A DNA stretch of 64,000 nucleotides, from the NCBI RefSeq assembly GCF_003610805.1, contig NZ_RAPF01000006.1:1-64000 (forward strand), in the 5' to 3' direction. Below are positions 55,267-63,593 of the stretch, piece after piece. This DNA is from Altericroceibacterium spongiae (GTDB lineage Bacteria; Pseudomonadota; Alphaproteobacteria; Sphingomonadales; Sphingomonadaceae). The notes below the pieces were generated by a model. The model had not been told where the DNA came from. It saw nothing but the letters and a program-made list of their open reading frames with translations, and ran no database searches. The translations under genes were made by a program, and so were the position numbers. How positions within the stretch are numbered: the stretch's first letter is position 1; the number at the start of each line of letters is the position of its first letter.

Positions 55267-56352
55267 ATGAATAGCGATGCAGATAAGAGCCGGGCAGGGC
55301 AGGTATGGACGATGGGGCGGGTCGCCGCAGCGGCGGTGATGCTGTTGGCGATACTGGGCGTGGCTTTGGTGCTGGTCGATCTGACGCGTTTCGTCATGCT
55401 GATTTTTGCCGCCACGGTGCTGGCAGTGATTTTCGATGCGCTCACACGTCTTATCGCCCGCTGGACTCGTTTGCCCCGGGCCGGCGCACTGATCTGTGCC
55501 GTATTCGTACTTGTGGCGGTTTTTATTGGGGCTTTCATCCTGTTTGGCTCGCAGATGGTGAGCGAATTCGACACGATCAGGGACAGTTTGCCCGGCGCCA
55601 TGGAACAGGTCGAGGATTTACTCGATCGGTTCGGGCTCGGAGAAAGCGCACGTAATCTTGTGAGTCAGGGCAGTAGCGATTTTTCCGGATTGATCGCCAA
55701 GGCCGGCGGGTATCTGCTGGCGGCAGGCAACGGGATTGCCGATCTGGTTCTCGTTTTTGTCGGTGCCATCTTCATTGCTGGCGATCCGGCAGTTTATCGC
55801 CGTGGACTGGTATTACTGGTGCCGCGCGCCGCGGAAACTGTCACTGGTCAGGTTCTCGATGATGCCTGGCGCGGATTGCGCGGCTGGATGATCGGACAGC
55901 TTTTTTCCTCCATTTTGGTGGGAATATTGACCTGGGCGGGGCTTGCAGTTCTCGGCGTTCCCGCTGCGGGCGGGCTGGGGCTTATTGCCGGTCTGCTCGA
56001 TATTATTCCGATGGTTGGGCCGATCATAGCCGGAGTACCGGCAGTTCTGCTGGCCTTTACCGTTTCTCCCATGACGGCTGTGTGGACTGTCGGTTTATTC
56101 CTGGTGGTTCAGCAATTACAGGGTAACTTCCTCCAGCCGATGATCCAGAAACAGGCGGTGAATGTGCCACCTGCTGTGCTGCTTTTTGCGGTTCTCGGCG
56201 CCGGTATGCTGTTCGGTTCGCTGGGGGTTCTGCTGGCTGCACCGCTTACTATTGTGCTTTTCGTTATTATCCAGCGAGTCTATGTGCGCACACTGCTGGG
56301 CAAGAATATTACCGTTGCCCGTGAAGGCATGGGCGAAGAACCGGCTGACTGA
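55267..56352 (+). CDS. AI-2E / PerM-family transporter (UPF0118)
   Basis: This is a 361-residue integral membrane protein with about eight helices. A central periplasmic or amphipathic stretch lies near residues 90-180, and the family motif GLLDIIPMVGPIIAGVPAVL is near 245. The C-terminal IQKQAVNVPPAVLLFAVLGAG, followed by MLFGSLGVLLAAPL, closes the pattern. Members export autoinducer-2 or act in Na+/H+ and permeability control; which applies here is unknown. Confidence 0.85.
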   Translation: MNSDADKSRAGQVWTMGRVAAAAVMLLAILGVALVLVDLTRFVMLIFAATVLAVIFDALTRLIARWTRLPRAGALICAVFVLVAVFIGAFILFGSQMVSEFDTIRDSLPGAMEQVEDLLDRFGLGESARNLVSQGSSDFSGLIAKAGGYLLAAGNGIADLVLVFVGAIFIAGDPAVYRRGLVLLVPRAAETVTGQVLDDAWRGLRGWMIGQLFSSILVGILTWAGLAVLGVPAAGGLGLIAGLLDIIPMVGPIIAGVPAVLLAFTVSPMTAVWTVGLFLVVQQLQGNFLQPMIQKQAVNVPPAVLLFAVLGAGMLFGSLGVLLAAPLTIVLFVIIQRVYVRTLLGKNITVAREGMGEEPAD

Positions 56353-56501
56353 CTTATGCTCGCTTAATGAACCGAAGGAGCATTCACTGTCGGAACAGGA
56401 AGGGGCGTCGGAACGGAAATAGCGGAAAAGTCTTATCGTGACAGCCTTGAGATCGAGCCTGAAAGTGAAGTGGGCCAGAGGGAACTGGCCTACATAAAAG
56501 A

Positions 56502-56536
56502 AAACAGGCCCCACGACTGAACCGCAGGGCCTGTTT
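56502..56536 (-). terminator. Rho-independent terminator after icd
   Basis: The perfect arms AAACAGGCCC / GGGCCTGTTT are followed, on the minus strand, by TTTTCTTTTATG. It lies 25 bp after the icd stop. Confidence 0.88.
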
Positions 56537-56561
56537 GCAATCGGCGTAAGCCGGTGTGGGA

Positions 56562-57785
56562 TCAGGCCCAGTTGGCCATTTCGGCTTCGAGCCCGTCCAC
56601 AATGGCTGCGAAGAACTGCTCGGTGGTCATCCAGTTCTGGTTAGGACCGATCAGAAGCGCGAGATCCTTGGTCATCTTGCCGCTTTCGACACAGGAAACA
56701 CAGACCTTTTCAAGCGTTTCGGCGAAGCGCACAACATCGGGTGTTTCGTCGAAAATGCCACGATATTTCAGGCCGCGGGTCCAGGCGAAGATCGAAGCGA
56801 TCGGGTTCGTGCTGGTCGACTTGCCTTCCTGATGCTGGCGATAGTGACGGGTCACTGTGCCATGGGCAGCTTCGGCTTCCACGGTCTTGCCGTCGGGAGA
56901 CATGAGAACCGATGTCATCAGGCCGAGTGAGCCAAAACCCTGCGCGACGATATCGGACTGTACGTCACCGTCATAGTTTTTGCAGGCCCAGACGAATTTG
57001 CCGCTCCACTTGAGGGCGGAAGCGACCATATCGTCGATCAGGCGATGTTCGTACCAAATCTTCTTAGCTTCGAATTTTTCCTTGAAGCCTTCGGTTTCGA
57101 ACACTTCCTCGAAGAGATCCTTGAAGCGTCCGTCATAAGCTTTGATGATCGTGTTCTTGGTGGACAGATAAACCGGCCAGCCACGATCAAGCCCGTAATT
57201 GAAGGATGCGCGAGCAAAGTCACGAATCGAATCGTCCAGATTATACATCGACATAGCGACGCCCGAACTCGGGAACTGGAACACTTCACGGTCGATTACT
57301 TCACCATCTTCGCCTTCGAAGACAAGACGCAGCTTGCCCGGACCCGGAACGCGGAAATCGGTGGCGCGATACTGGTCACCGAAAGCGTGACGGCCAACGA
57401 CGATGGGATCGGTCCAGCCCGGAACAAGGCGCGGCACATTGTCGATCACGATCGGTTCGCGGAATACAACGCCGCCCAGAATGTTACGGATCGTGCCATT
57501 GGGGGAGCGGTACATGTGTTTGAGGTCGAACTCTTCCACACGCGCTTCGTCGGGGGTGATCGTGGCGCATTTCACGCCAACGCCATGTTCCTTGATCGCA
57601 TTGGCAGCGTCGACGGTGATCTGGTCATCCGTTTCGTCACGCTTCTGGATCGACAGGTCGAAATATTTGAGATCGACATCGAGATAGGGCTGGATCAGCC
57701 TTTCACGAATCCATGCCCAGATGATCTTCGTCATCTCGTCGCCATCGATCTCCACGATGGGGTTTTTGACCTTAATCTTCTCCAT
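56562..57785 (-). CDS. icd: NADP-dependent isocitrate dehydrogenase
   Basis: This is a TCA-cycle enzyme making 2-oxoglutarate and NADPH. The 407-residue protein is of the eukaryote-like (type II) IDH form usual in alphaproteobacteria: it starts [20 protein letters not shown] and has the substrate Ser in [14 protein letters not shown] near residue 93. The active-site segment [20 protein letters not shown] lies near 270, and [10 protein letters not shown] near 310. The ATG is preceded by a short GG-rich site. It ends at a strong terminator. Confidence 0.97.
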   Translation of the reverse strand: MEKIKVKNPIVEIDGDEMTKIIWAWIRERLIQPYLDVDLKYFDLSIQKRDETDDQITVDAANAIKEHGVGVKCATITPDEARVEEFDLKHMYRSPNGTIRNILGGVVFREPIVIDNVPRLVPGWTDPIVVGRHAFGDQYRATDFRVPGPGKLRLVFEGEDGEVIDREVFQFPSSGVAMSMYNLDDSIRDFARASFNYGLDRGWPVYLSTKNTIIKAYDGRFKDLFEEVFETEGFKEKFEAKKIWYEHRLIDDMVASALKWSGKFVWACKNYDGDVQSDIVAQGFGSLGLMTSVLMSPDGKTVEAEAAHGTVTRHYRQHQEGKSTSTNPIASIFAWTRGLKYRGIFDETPDVVRFAETLEKVCVSCVESGKMTKDLALLIGPNQNWMTTEQFFAAIVDGLEAEMANWA

Positions 57786-57930
57786 ATGCGGGATTCCTGT
57801 CTGCCTTGGTTTTCTACTTGCCGCGCTGTGTACGGGGGCAACGGGATGAGTGCAAGAGAGGGACAGACAATCAAAACCCGCCCGTGCAAAGAGCAGGGCA
57901 GCTCATCCAATTACGCCATGGTCTGAAGCC

Positions 57931-57980
57931 GGTATATTGCGACAGGTAGCTATTCAGGCGCTGCCTGTCGCAATATTACC
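57931..57980. repeat. Long inverted repeat (about 20-bp stem)
   Basis: The arms GGTATATTGCGACAGGTAGC (57931-57950) and its near-complement (57960-57980) differ by one insertion and one base and enclose a 9-base loop. The loop contains the stop codon of the TonB-receptor fragment. No T-run follows. It may be a REP-like element, a mobile-element end or a residue of a recombination event. Confidence 0.7.
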
Positions 57981-58274
57981 GGAAGCTTCAGAAGCTCCGC
58001 TTGACCGAAATCTGCCACTGGCGAACTGACCGAAACCGCCTTGCCCCTTGGAAAGGTTGACATTGGGTACAGTGCCTGCCGCATTAGCAATATCGGAAGC
58101 GCTACGTTTTTCGAGCAATTCACCAGTATAGGCAGAAATGGCCAGCGGTGTGTCCTGGAGTGTCTGGTCGCGAAATTGGGCGGTGACGACAATTTCGTTA
58201 CCGGTTTCGGTTCCGGCATTCGGTCCGCTGTCATTGGTAACCGCGCCACTCTCGTCAGGCTGTGATCGCCTGTT
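57954..58274 (-). pseudogene. TonB-dependent receptor N-terminal plug fragment
   Basis: This minus frame has no start codon and encodes about 105 residues, including GNEIVVTAQFRDQTLQDTPL, then AISAYTGELLEKRSASDIANA and GTVPNVNLSKGQGG. This is the beginning of a TonB-receptor plug (TonB-box region and first plug strands). The reading ends at TGA 57954-57956, and an in-frame stop lies at 58275-58277 upstream, so signal peptide, most of the plug and the 22-strand barrel are missing. Intact receptors are about 700-900 residues. It is a decayed remnant, probably truncated on both sides. Confidence 0.8.
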
Positions 58275-58444
58275 TCAGGCAGACATTAGGAAGGTATGTA
58301 TTCCGGCGCTTGTCTGTGAACGACGGGCAATTGTGTTTTTACGACACGGAAGGTCGGAAAACCCTGACGGAATTGCCTGCGTTTCCGGCCGGATGGGATA
58401 AGGAACAGCTCTACAGGGAGCTGAAATTAATACATTTCTGGTAA
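58262..58444 (+). CDS. Possible small protein or gene remnant
   Basis: A 60-codon frame from GTG 58262 gives a natural-looking C-terminal half: VNDGQLCFYDTEGRKTLTEL, followed by PAFPAGWDKEQLYRELKLI. No ribosome site or known domain is seen, and its first codons overlap the TonB fragment on the other strand. It may be the 3' end of a lost gene. Confidence 0.25.
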   Translation: MIACFRQTLGRYVFRRLSVNDGQLCFYDTEGRKTLTELPAFPAGWDKEQLYRELKLIHFW

Positions 58445-58508
58445 ACGTTAAGCGCTTGAACAGCGGAAAAATGCCATTGAGGATCGGTAAAAACCAATGG
58501 TGAGGCGT

Positions 58509-59489
58509 CTAATGGCGATGGAGGCTTCGATAAACCCGTGGTGCACAGCCGAACCGCCGGGAAAAGGCGCGGCTGAAATGGCTCACGTCATTAAAACCGG
58601 TATCGAAGGCGATATCGGTGATCCGCGCCTGACCGTTGTCCGATGAACCAAGTATCTTTTTTGCGGCCAGTTCCAGTCGCTGGTCGAGTATAAACTGACG
58701 CGGCGTTTTGCCGCAGGAAGCAAAGCTGCGCTGTAATTGCCGCATACTCACTCCGATATTGTCGGCCACTTGAGTTACTGACAGCTCGGGGTCGTTGAGA
58801 TGATGGAGAATATAGGCAACTGCATCGCGTCTGACCGTATACGCGATTGAGGATTTTCCTAGATCTTCACGCAATTCCGTACCGTCACAGACCAGCCGGA
58901 ATACATCGGATAGAATATCACCCAGCAAATCGTACCATTCGCCGTCCGGATCTGTCAGCAAGGCATGGCGGCTGGCGCGAATGACTGATGCGGCCAGTGC
59001 GACCGGGGGCAGCCTGCCCGACAGGCGGCGGCCGATGATTCGTTCAGGGTCGGAAACATTTTTGAGAACGGTGGTGAAGGGGACTTTGACGAGAATAAGC
59101 CCGGAAGTCTGAGCAGACAGATTGCGCCACGGTCTGGCAAGGTCACGAATGACCATGTCACCCGCTGCAAGATCGAGATCCCACTTATCCTGTGACAGAT
59201 TACACCCGCCATGGTCCACAACAGTCAGGACCAGTGCATCGCGATCCGGACTGGCCCAGTTGCCGATCTGGGTTGCAGAACTCAGAGCGGTAGCGGGCGA
59301 TGTTTCCATGAAAACCAGCCCCATCGAACCGACATCGATCCTTTTGAGACTGGCATTGAAGCTGGAGCGGTCGACCGGATCGACAACCATTTCACATAAC
59401 GTGTCACTGCCAAATTCATTCCAGCGACGGAGCCGTTGGGCCTCGGGAACCGATGCGGTAGAGAATTCCTGCCAGTTTGCTTCAAGCAT
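58509..59489 (-). CDS. AraC-family transcriptional activator
   Basis: This is a 326-residue regulator. The N-terminal part (about 1-200) is of the AraC_binding_2 type. The C-terminal double HTH includes LSVTQVADNIGVSMRQLQRS near residue 240 and a second helix pair at ARITDIAFDTGFNDVSHFSR near 285. The start at 59489 has AGAAGG six bases upstream. It is divergent from the O-demethylase gene at 59814, its likely target. Confidence 0.87.
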   Translation of the reverse strand: MLEANWQEFSTASVPEAQRLRRWNEFGSDTLCEMVVDPVDRSSFNASLKRIDVGSMGLVFMETSPATALSSATQIGNWASPDRDALVLTVVDHGGCNLSQDKWDLDLAAGDMVIRDLARPWRNLSAQTSGLILVKVPFTTVLKNVSDPERIIGRRLSGRLPPVALAASVIRASRHALLTDPDGEWYDLLGDILSDVFRLVCDGTELREDLGKSSIAYTVRRDAVAYILHHLNDPELSVTQVADNIGVSMRQLQRSFASCGKTPRQFILDQRLELAAKKILGSSDNGQARITDIAFDTGFNDVSHFSRAFSRRFGCAPRVYRSLHRH

Positions 59490-59813
59490 GGCTTTACCTT
59501 CTGACACTGGCCCGTTTGTGTGATGGTGATATTGCGTTGGGAAGAGTGCCGCAAAGCATAGCTGTTATATACATTGCTTCCATTCTCGGCGCTTCGCCTT
59601 CCGTATCCGCTTTCCAGTCCCGGCTCACCATGATCGGGACGTTTCCGCACAACAGGGCTATATTCGTTATAAGCTGGATATTTTATGTGAGTTTAGCAAG
59701 AGGGCGTGCGCTTGTCGCGTTTTGGCCAGTCGGCGTCGCCCGAAGCCAAGACATCGTTCTCCTTCCTCAATATCGCAGCAACCCAACGCAATAAAGATGA
59801 TGGAGGATTGCGC
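59490..59813. promoter_or_regulatory. Divergent promoter region araC / O-demethylase
   Basis: This 324-bp spacer has no gene. It is AT-richer towards the demethylase (TATATTCGTTATAAG near 59660-59675) and presumably holds the AraC-type half-sites and both promoters; no exact operator was identified. The demethylase SD GGAGG is at about 59800. Confidence 0.45.
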
Positions 59814-61181
59814 ATGACAAGGTCGCTTCAGAACAAGATCGATCAATCCGGCGGTGCATTGGACATGCTCCGTAACGCACAGAGTGGAGCCTATGCTTTC
59901 CCTGTGCAGCCCGAATTCACCAATTGGCGGGAAGAACAGCGCGCATGGCGTGAAGGCGTGGCCCTGATGGACCAGTCTTTTCACATGACGGACCTGTATG
60001 TCGAAGGTCCCGATGTGATGAAATTCGTGTCCGAACTGGCGATCAACAGCTTCGCGAAATTCGGAGATAACAAGGCCAAGCAGTTTATCGCCTGTGCCCC
60101 GAATGGCTATCTGATCGGCGATATGATCATTTTTGGCCTGAGCGATACGCTGGTCAATATCGTCGGTCGTCCCACGGTAGCTAACTGGGTCGAGTTTAAG
60201 GCGCAGACGGGCAATTACGATGTGAAATGCGATCGTGACGAACGTTCTTTGCAGAACCCCAAGCCGCGCAAGACATTCCGTTTCGAAGTTCAGGGTCCCG
60301 ATGCATGGGCGGTTCTCGAAAAGCTGAATGGCGGCACAATCGATCAGCCACGCTTTTTCCAGATGGGGCAGATCAATGTTGCGGGAACAACCTATCGTTC
60401 GCTGCGCCACGGGATGGGTGGTGCGCCGGGTCTCGAATTCTGGGGGCCTGTCGAACATTATGACGACGTCAAGGCAGCTATTCTGGAAGCCGGTAAGGAT
60501 TTCAATATGCGCCAGGTGGGCGGTCGGGCTTATTCCAGCGCAGCTGTGGATTCCGGCTGGCTGGCTTGCCCGATGCCGGCGATCTATTCGGATGATTCCA
60601 TGAAGGAATATCGCGAATGGCTTCCCGCTGCGAGCTTCGATGGCATTGCTTCGCTGGGTGGCAGTTTCATCTCCGACAAGATCGAAGATTACTATTTCAC
60701 ACCGTGGGAAGTCGATTATGGTCGCCTGATCCGTTTCGATCATGACTTTGTTGGTCGTGAAGCTCTGGAAAAGCGCGCCGAGGACCAGCATCGCAAGAAG
60801 GTCTCGCTGGTTATGAATCCTGATGATACGATGGCTGTTTACCGCAGCCAGATGACACCGGGGCAGAATGGCAAGGCAATGGAAATGCCGACCGCGCATT
60901 ATGCGTCCTACCCCTATGATCGCGTGCTCAATGCAAAGGGCGATCATGTTGGTGTGTCCACCTACACGTCGTTCCTTGCTCCCGATGGCGCATGGGTCAC
61001 GCTGGCTGTGGTTGACGAAGAATTCGCGCAGGAAGGGACCGATCTGACCATTTTATGGGGTGAGCCCAATGGCGGTTCCAACCGTCCTACGGTTGAGCAT
61101 CATCAGCAGATGCCGGTCCGGGCAACAGTATCGGGCTGGCCGTTCTCCAAGCTGGCCCAGTCAGGCTATCGGCCTGAATAA
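59814..61181 (+). CDS. LigM/DesA-like tetrahydrofolate-dependent O-demethylase (GcvT-fold)
   Basis: This is a 455-residue protein of the aminomethyltransferase (GcvT) fold. The N-terminus DKIDQSGGALDMLRNAQSGA-type pattern (here SLQNKIDQSGGALDMLRNAQ) and FTNWREEQRAWREGVALMDQ match vanillate/syringate O-demethylases LigM and DesA of sphingomonads, as does GGSFISDKIEDYYFTPWEVD near residue 285. Such enzymes move an aromatic methyl group to tetrahydrofolate. The substrate here (vanillate, 3-O-methylgallate, syringate or another) is unknown. ATG 59814 has GGAGG seven bases upstream. The divergent AraC regulator and own terminator make it a one-gene unit. Confidence 0.85.
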   Translation: MTRSLQNKIDQSGGALDMLRNAQSGAYAFPVQPEFTNWREEQRAWREGVALMDQSFHMTDLYVEGPDVMKFVSELAINSFAKFGDNKAKQFIACAPNGYLIGDMIIFGLSDTLVNIVGRPTVANWVEFKAQTGNYDVKCDRDERSLQNPKPRKTFRFEVQGPDAWAVLEKLNGGTIDQPRFFQMGQINVAGTTYRSLRHGMGGAPGLEFWGPVEHYDDVKAAILEAGKDFNMRQVGGRAYSSAAVDSGWLACPMPAIYSDDSMKEYREWLPAASFDGIASLGGSFISDKIEDYYFTPWEVDYGRLIRFDHDFVGREALEKRAEDQHRKKVSLVMNPDDTMAVYRSQMTPGQNGKAMEMPTAHYASYPYDRVLNAKGDHVGVSTYTSFLAPDGAWVTLAVVDEEFAQEGTDLTILWGEPNGGSNRPTVEHHQQMPVRATVSGWPFSKLAQSGYRPE

Positions 61182-61219
61182 TTGACCTGATATTGGCAGA
61201 CTTTCTGCTCTCTGTAAGT

Positions 61220-61258
61220 GAAAGGGCGGGCGGCGATACTATCGCCGCCCGCCCTTTC
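61220..61258 (+). terminator. Rho-independent terminator after the O-demethylase gene
   Basis: The 17-base stem GAAAGGGCGGGCGGCGA / TCGCCGCCCGCCCTTTC ends in TTTC, about 40 bp after the stop. Confidence 0.88.
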
Positions 61259-61338
61259 CTATTCGAAGATTGCCTATCACATCTCCTGAGTGAAGCATCT
61301 TTCAAACTGGAGCATGGCATCCGCTCGCTGCGCAATAT

Positions 61339-61542
61339 TCACACAGTGGGATTGTCGATGTCGATGTCGAAGGCAGGCGGATTGTTGGCGGTGAACCGGC
61401 CAGGGCGATAATCGCTCCAGCAGACTCGCCAGGGGCCGTTATTGTCGCGCCGGACGCGAAACTGCTCGTTCTCGCGTGTCAGATCGGTCTCCTTGAATGA
61501 GCAATATGCTCTCAAGTGACCGGTGCAAATCCGGTACAAGTC
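61339..61542 (-). pseudogene. IS3 terminal remnant with internal deletion (copy 2 of the 58-bp repeat)
   Basis: Positions 61485-61542 repeat the IS3 end of 348-405. On the minus strand, the leader then joins, at ACCGA, a frame reading DLTRENEQFRVRRDNNGPWR and ending at 61339. Its first residues resemble DLALENERLRL of OrfA copy 1. This suggests that most of orfA was removed by deletion across a short ACCGA match. What follows (VCWSDYRPGRFTANNPPAFD) has no recognised family. It has no ATG start and is probably not expressed. Confidence 0.55.
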
Positions 61543-61654
61543 TATTATCGCAGAGACCGAAAACCTTGCACCAGGAGCATTTCGCCGGAGCGACACCGGA
61601 GTGGGCGCAGAAATTAACTGCCCAAATGCTAGTTGGGAATCTACGGAAGACAAA

Positions 61655-61684
61655 GAAAAACCCGCTATTTCAGCGGGTTTTCTT
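61655..61684 (-). terminator. Terminator of tRNA-Val
   Basis: The stem AAACCCGCT / AGCGGGTTT is followed by a T-run on the minus strand, 12 bp after the tRNA CCA end. Confidence 0.88.
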
Positions 61685-61695
61685 AAAGGTCCGAA

Positions 61696-61770
61696 TGGTG
61701 GGCGTAGGAAGAGTTGAACTTCCGACCCCTGCGATGTCAACACAGTGCTCTACCACTGAGCTATACGCCC
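61696..61770 (-). tRNA. tRNA-Val (anticodon GAC)
   Basis: Read on the minus strand, it starts GGGCGTATAGCTCAGTGG and ends TACGCCC-A-CCA. The acceptor stem GGGCGTA/TACGCCC is fully paired and the CCA is encoded. The anticodon loop is TTGACAT, closed by CTGTG/CGCAG, giving anticodon GAC for valine GUC/GUU codons. The T-arm with GTTCAA is present. Confidence 0.95.
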
Positions 61771-61841
61771 ACTTATTCGTCGACGCCGGTTTCGTCCGGC
61801 AGGCGGGCCAATTAGCGGGCCCTTACCCCCTTGGCAAGGGG

Positions 61842-62216
61842 TTAAACGCTCACCAGAGCAACTTCTCGCAAAATTTTGTCGATCTCTGATGTCAGGTCCT
61901 TGAGATGAAAGGGTTTCGACAAAACTTTGGCCTGAGGTGTTTCCCTATTGGCTCGCAGTGCGACTGCAGCAAAACCGGTAATAAACATCACCTGCATATG
62001 CGGAGCGAGTTCGGAGCAACGCTGAGCCAGTTCAATTCCATCCATCTCGGGCATCACAATATCGGACAGCAGAAGATCGAAATGCTGCTGTTCCAGATAG
62101 GGAACCGCCTCAGTGCCCCGATCGACTGCCACAACGTCATAGCCGGCCGATTCCAGTGCCCGTTTCAGATAGGGTCGCAAAAGGTCGTCATCTTCGGCGA
62201 GCAGGATTCGGGGCAT
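61842..62216 (-). CDS. cpdR: CpdR-like single-domain response regulator
   Basis: This is a 124-residue receiver-only protein. The acidic pocket EDDD lies near residue 9, the phospho-Asp52 in LLLSDIVMPEMDG, the Thr/Ser switch near VMFITGFA, and the Lys in VLSKPFHLKD near 108. In alphaproteobacteria CpdR receives phosphate from the CckA-ChpT relay and, when unphosphorylated, primes ClpXP for degrading cell-cycle proteins. ATG 62216 has AAGGA eight bases upstream. It sits next to the N-formylglutamate amidohydrolase gene (divergent), with tRNA-Val downstream on the same strand. Confidence 0.88.
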   Translation of the reverse strand: MPRILLAEDDDLLRPYLKRALESAGYDVVAVDRGTEAVPYLEQQHFDLLLSDIVMPEMDGIELAQRCSELAPHMQVMFITGFAAVALRANRETPQAKVLSKPFHLKDLTSEIDKILREVALVSV

Positions 62217-62425
62217 GTCATGGTCCTTGGCGATATCGGGTAGTGACAGCCTCCATATGGTGTCGCTGTGGGTTAATCTCCTTTTGTAAAGGAGGTGCCC
62301 AGCTTTGAAACAGCCTGTACAGAGCATTGAGTGTTGCTGCAGTGTGCAGCGTGTTTTTTGACAGACAGATTGCAGCGGGGCAGCGTGCACCCATTGCAAT
62401 TGTGGCAGAAGGGCGGGGTGATTCG

Positions 62426-63340
62426 ATGCAGGTGCAAGGCGGGCATATTCCGGGTACTCTCGGACGGGCCGCTTTTAGCTGGCAGTCGAGCGGCAAGCCT
62501 GAAATTCCGGTTGTCATTGCCGCTCCTCATGGGGGGCGTATCTATCCCCCGGCCATGCGATCTCACATGCGTGAACTAGAGCAATCGGCGCTCAAGCTGG
62601 AGGACCGATATGTCGATCTGCTGGCAGAAGCCATTATGCGCCGGACCGGGGCTGGGCTGCTGATTGCGCACGCGCCACGTGCAATGATCGATCTTAATCG
62701 CGCGCCCGACGATGTCGATATATCCATGCTGTCCGGTCTGGTCCCTGTGGAGCTGCGCCATCGTCGGATGACTAATCGGGCACGCAGCGGTCTGGGCCTC
62801 GTGCCGCGCCGTCTCGGCGGAATCGGAGAGATTTGGAACGGGCGCCTGCCTTACAGGGATCTGGTGGCGCGGATTGAGTCGGTTCACCGGCCTTACCATG
62901 CCCAGCTTGCGGGGATGTTGCATGAAACACGACAGCGCTGGGGGGCTGCCTTGTTGCTCGATCTGCATTCCATGCCTCCTTTGGGCCCGAAACATGGTGT
63001 GGCTGCAGCACCTGATTTTGTAGTGGGAGACCGGTTCGGCGGGGCTTGCGATGCGCAATTATGTGCGCGGGCGCTCAGCCATTTGGGGGCCAGTGGCTGG
63101 CTGGTGGCGCATAACCGGCCGTATTCCGGTGGCTATGTGCTTGATCGCCATGCTGCACCACGTCACGATATTCATGCTTTTCAGCTCGAAATTTGCCGGA
63201 CAACTTATCTCAACAAGGATTTGCGCGACTTATCCGACGACGCCGGGACAATTATCGAAGCTGTTGCTGGAATGGTTCATGCGCTCGTCGATGAGGTTGT
63301 GATGCTGGGCGGGCGTAATCTCGATCAGGCAGCTGAGTAA
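62426..63340 (+). CDS. N-formylglutamate amidohydrolase
   Basis: This is a 304-residue zinc hydrolase of the FGase family (HutG-like), which splits N-formylglutamate into formate and glutamate at the end of histidine breakdown. Family marks are VVIAAPHGGRIYPPAM near residue 40, HAPRAMIDLNRAPDDVD near 85, LLLDLHSMPPLG near 180, and VAHNRPYSGGYVLDRH near 230. ATG 62426 is preceded by GGGCGGGGTG; an upstream TTG 62327 is possible. No other hut genes are near, so the physiological role could be different. Confidence 0.88.
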   Translation: MQVQGGHIPGTLGRAAFSWQSSGKPEIPVVIAAPHGGRIYPPAMRSHMRELEQSALKLEDRYVDLLAEAIMRRTGAGLLIAHAPRAMIDLNRAPDDVDISMLSGLVPVELRHRRMTNRARSGLGLVPRRLGGIGEIWNGRLPYRDLVARIESVHRPYHAQLAGMLHETRQRWGAALLLDLHSMPPLGPKHGVAAAPDFVVGDRFGGACDAQLCARALSHLGASGWLVAHNRPYSGGYVLDRHAAPRHDIHAFQLEICRTTYLNKDLRDLSDDAGTIIEAVAGMVHALVDEVVMLGGRNLDQAAE

Positions 63341-63365
63341 CTTCCGGCCAGCGTCTAGCGGCATG

Positions 63366-63475
63366 AAAAAACCACCTCGTGCATATGCACGAGGTGGCCA
63401 AGGTTCAGGGAGGAGGTGCAAGGGGTGCACCTGTCCGGCATCGCCATGAGGGGAGCGGCAGCCGGACATCTCCAA
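63366..63475 (-). ncRNA. Candidate small RNA with three hairpins and CCUCCUCCC motif
   Basis: On the minus strand, a promoter-like TTGAAC - 16 bp - TATTTT (about 63502-63475) is followed by three structures. Hairpin 1 has arms GTCCGGC/GCCGGAC (63433-63467). Hairpin 2 has arms AGGTGCA/TGCACCT (63414-63432). A perfect 26-bp palindrome with a T-run (63366-63397) forms an intrinsic terminator. Between hairpin 2 and the terminator lies CCTCCTCCC (63408-63416), able to pair with Shine-Dalgarno sites. Alphaproteobacterial trans-acting RNAs commonly carry such motifs. Whether it is independently transcribed or only the tail of the sapC-like mRNA is not shown. Confidence 0.5.
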
Positions 63476-63593
63476 AATAATCATTCGGTTTAACAGTTCA
63501 AGACAGTCCGTCCGCTCAAAAGGCAAATTCGTCTAAATCGTTTTGTATATCGGGCAGATGGACTGTCAGAACCGTTGAATAAAAATGATGAAA

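Noticed and set aside
61497-61889. Protein reading through the tRNA-Val region
   Set aside because: The 'RVELPTPAMSTQCSTTELYAH' wording is the well-known ghost translation of an antisense tRNA gene.
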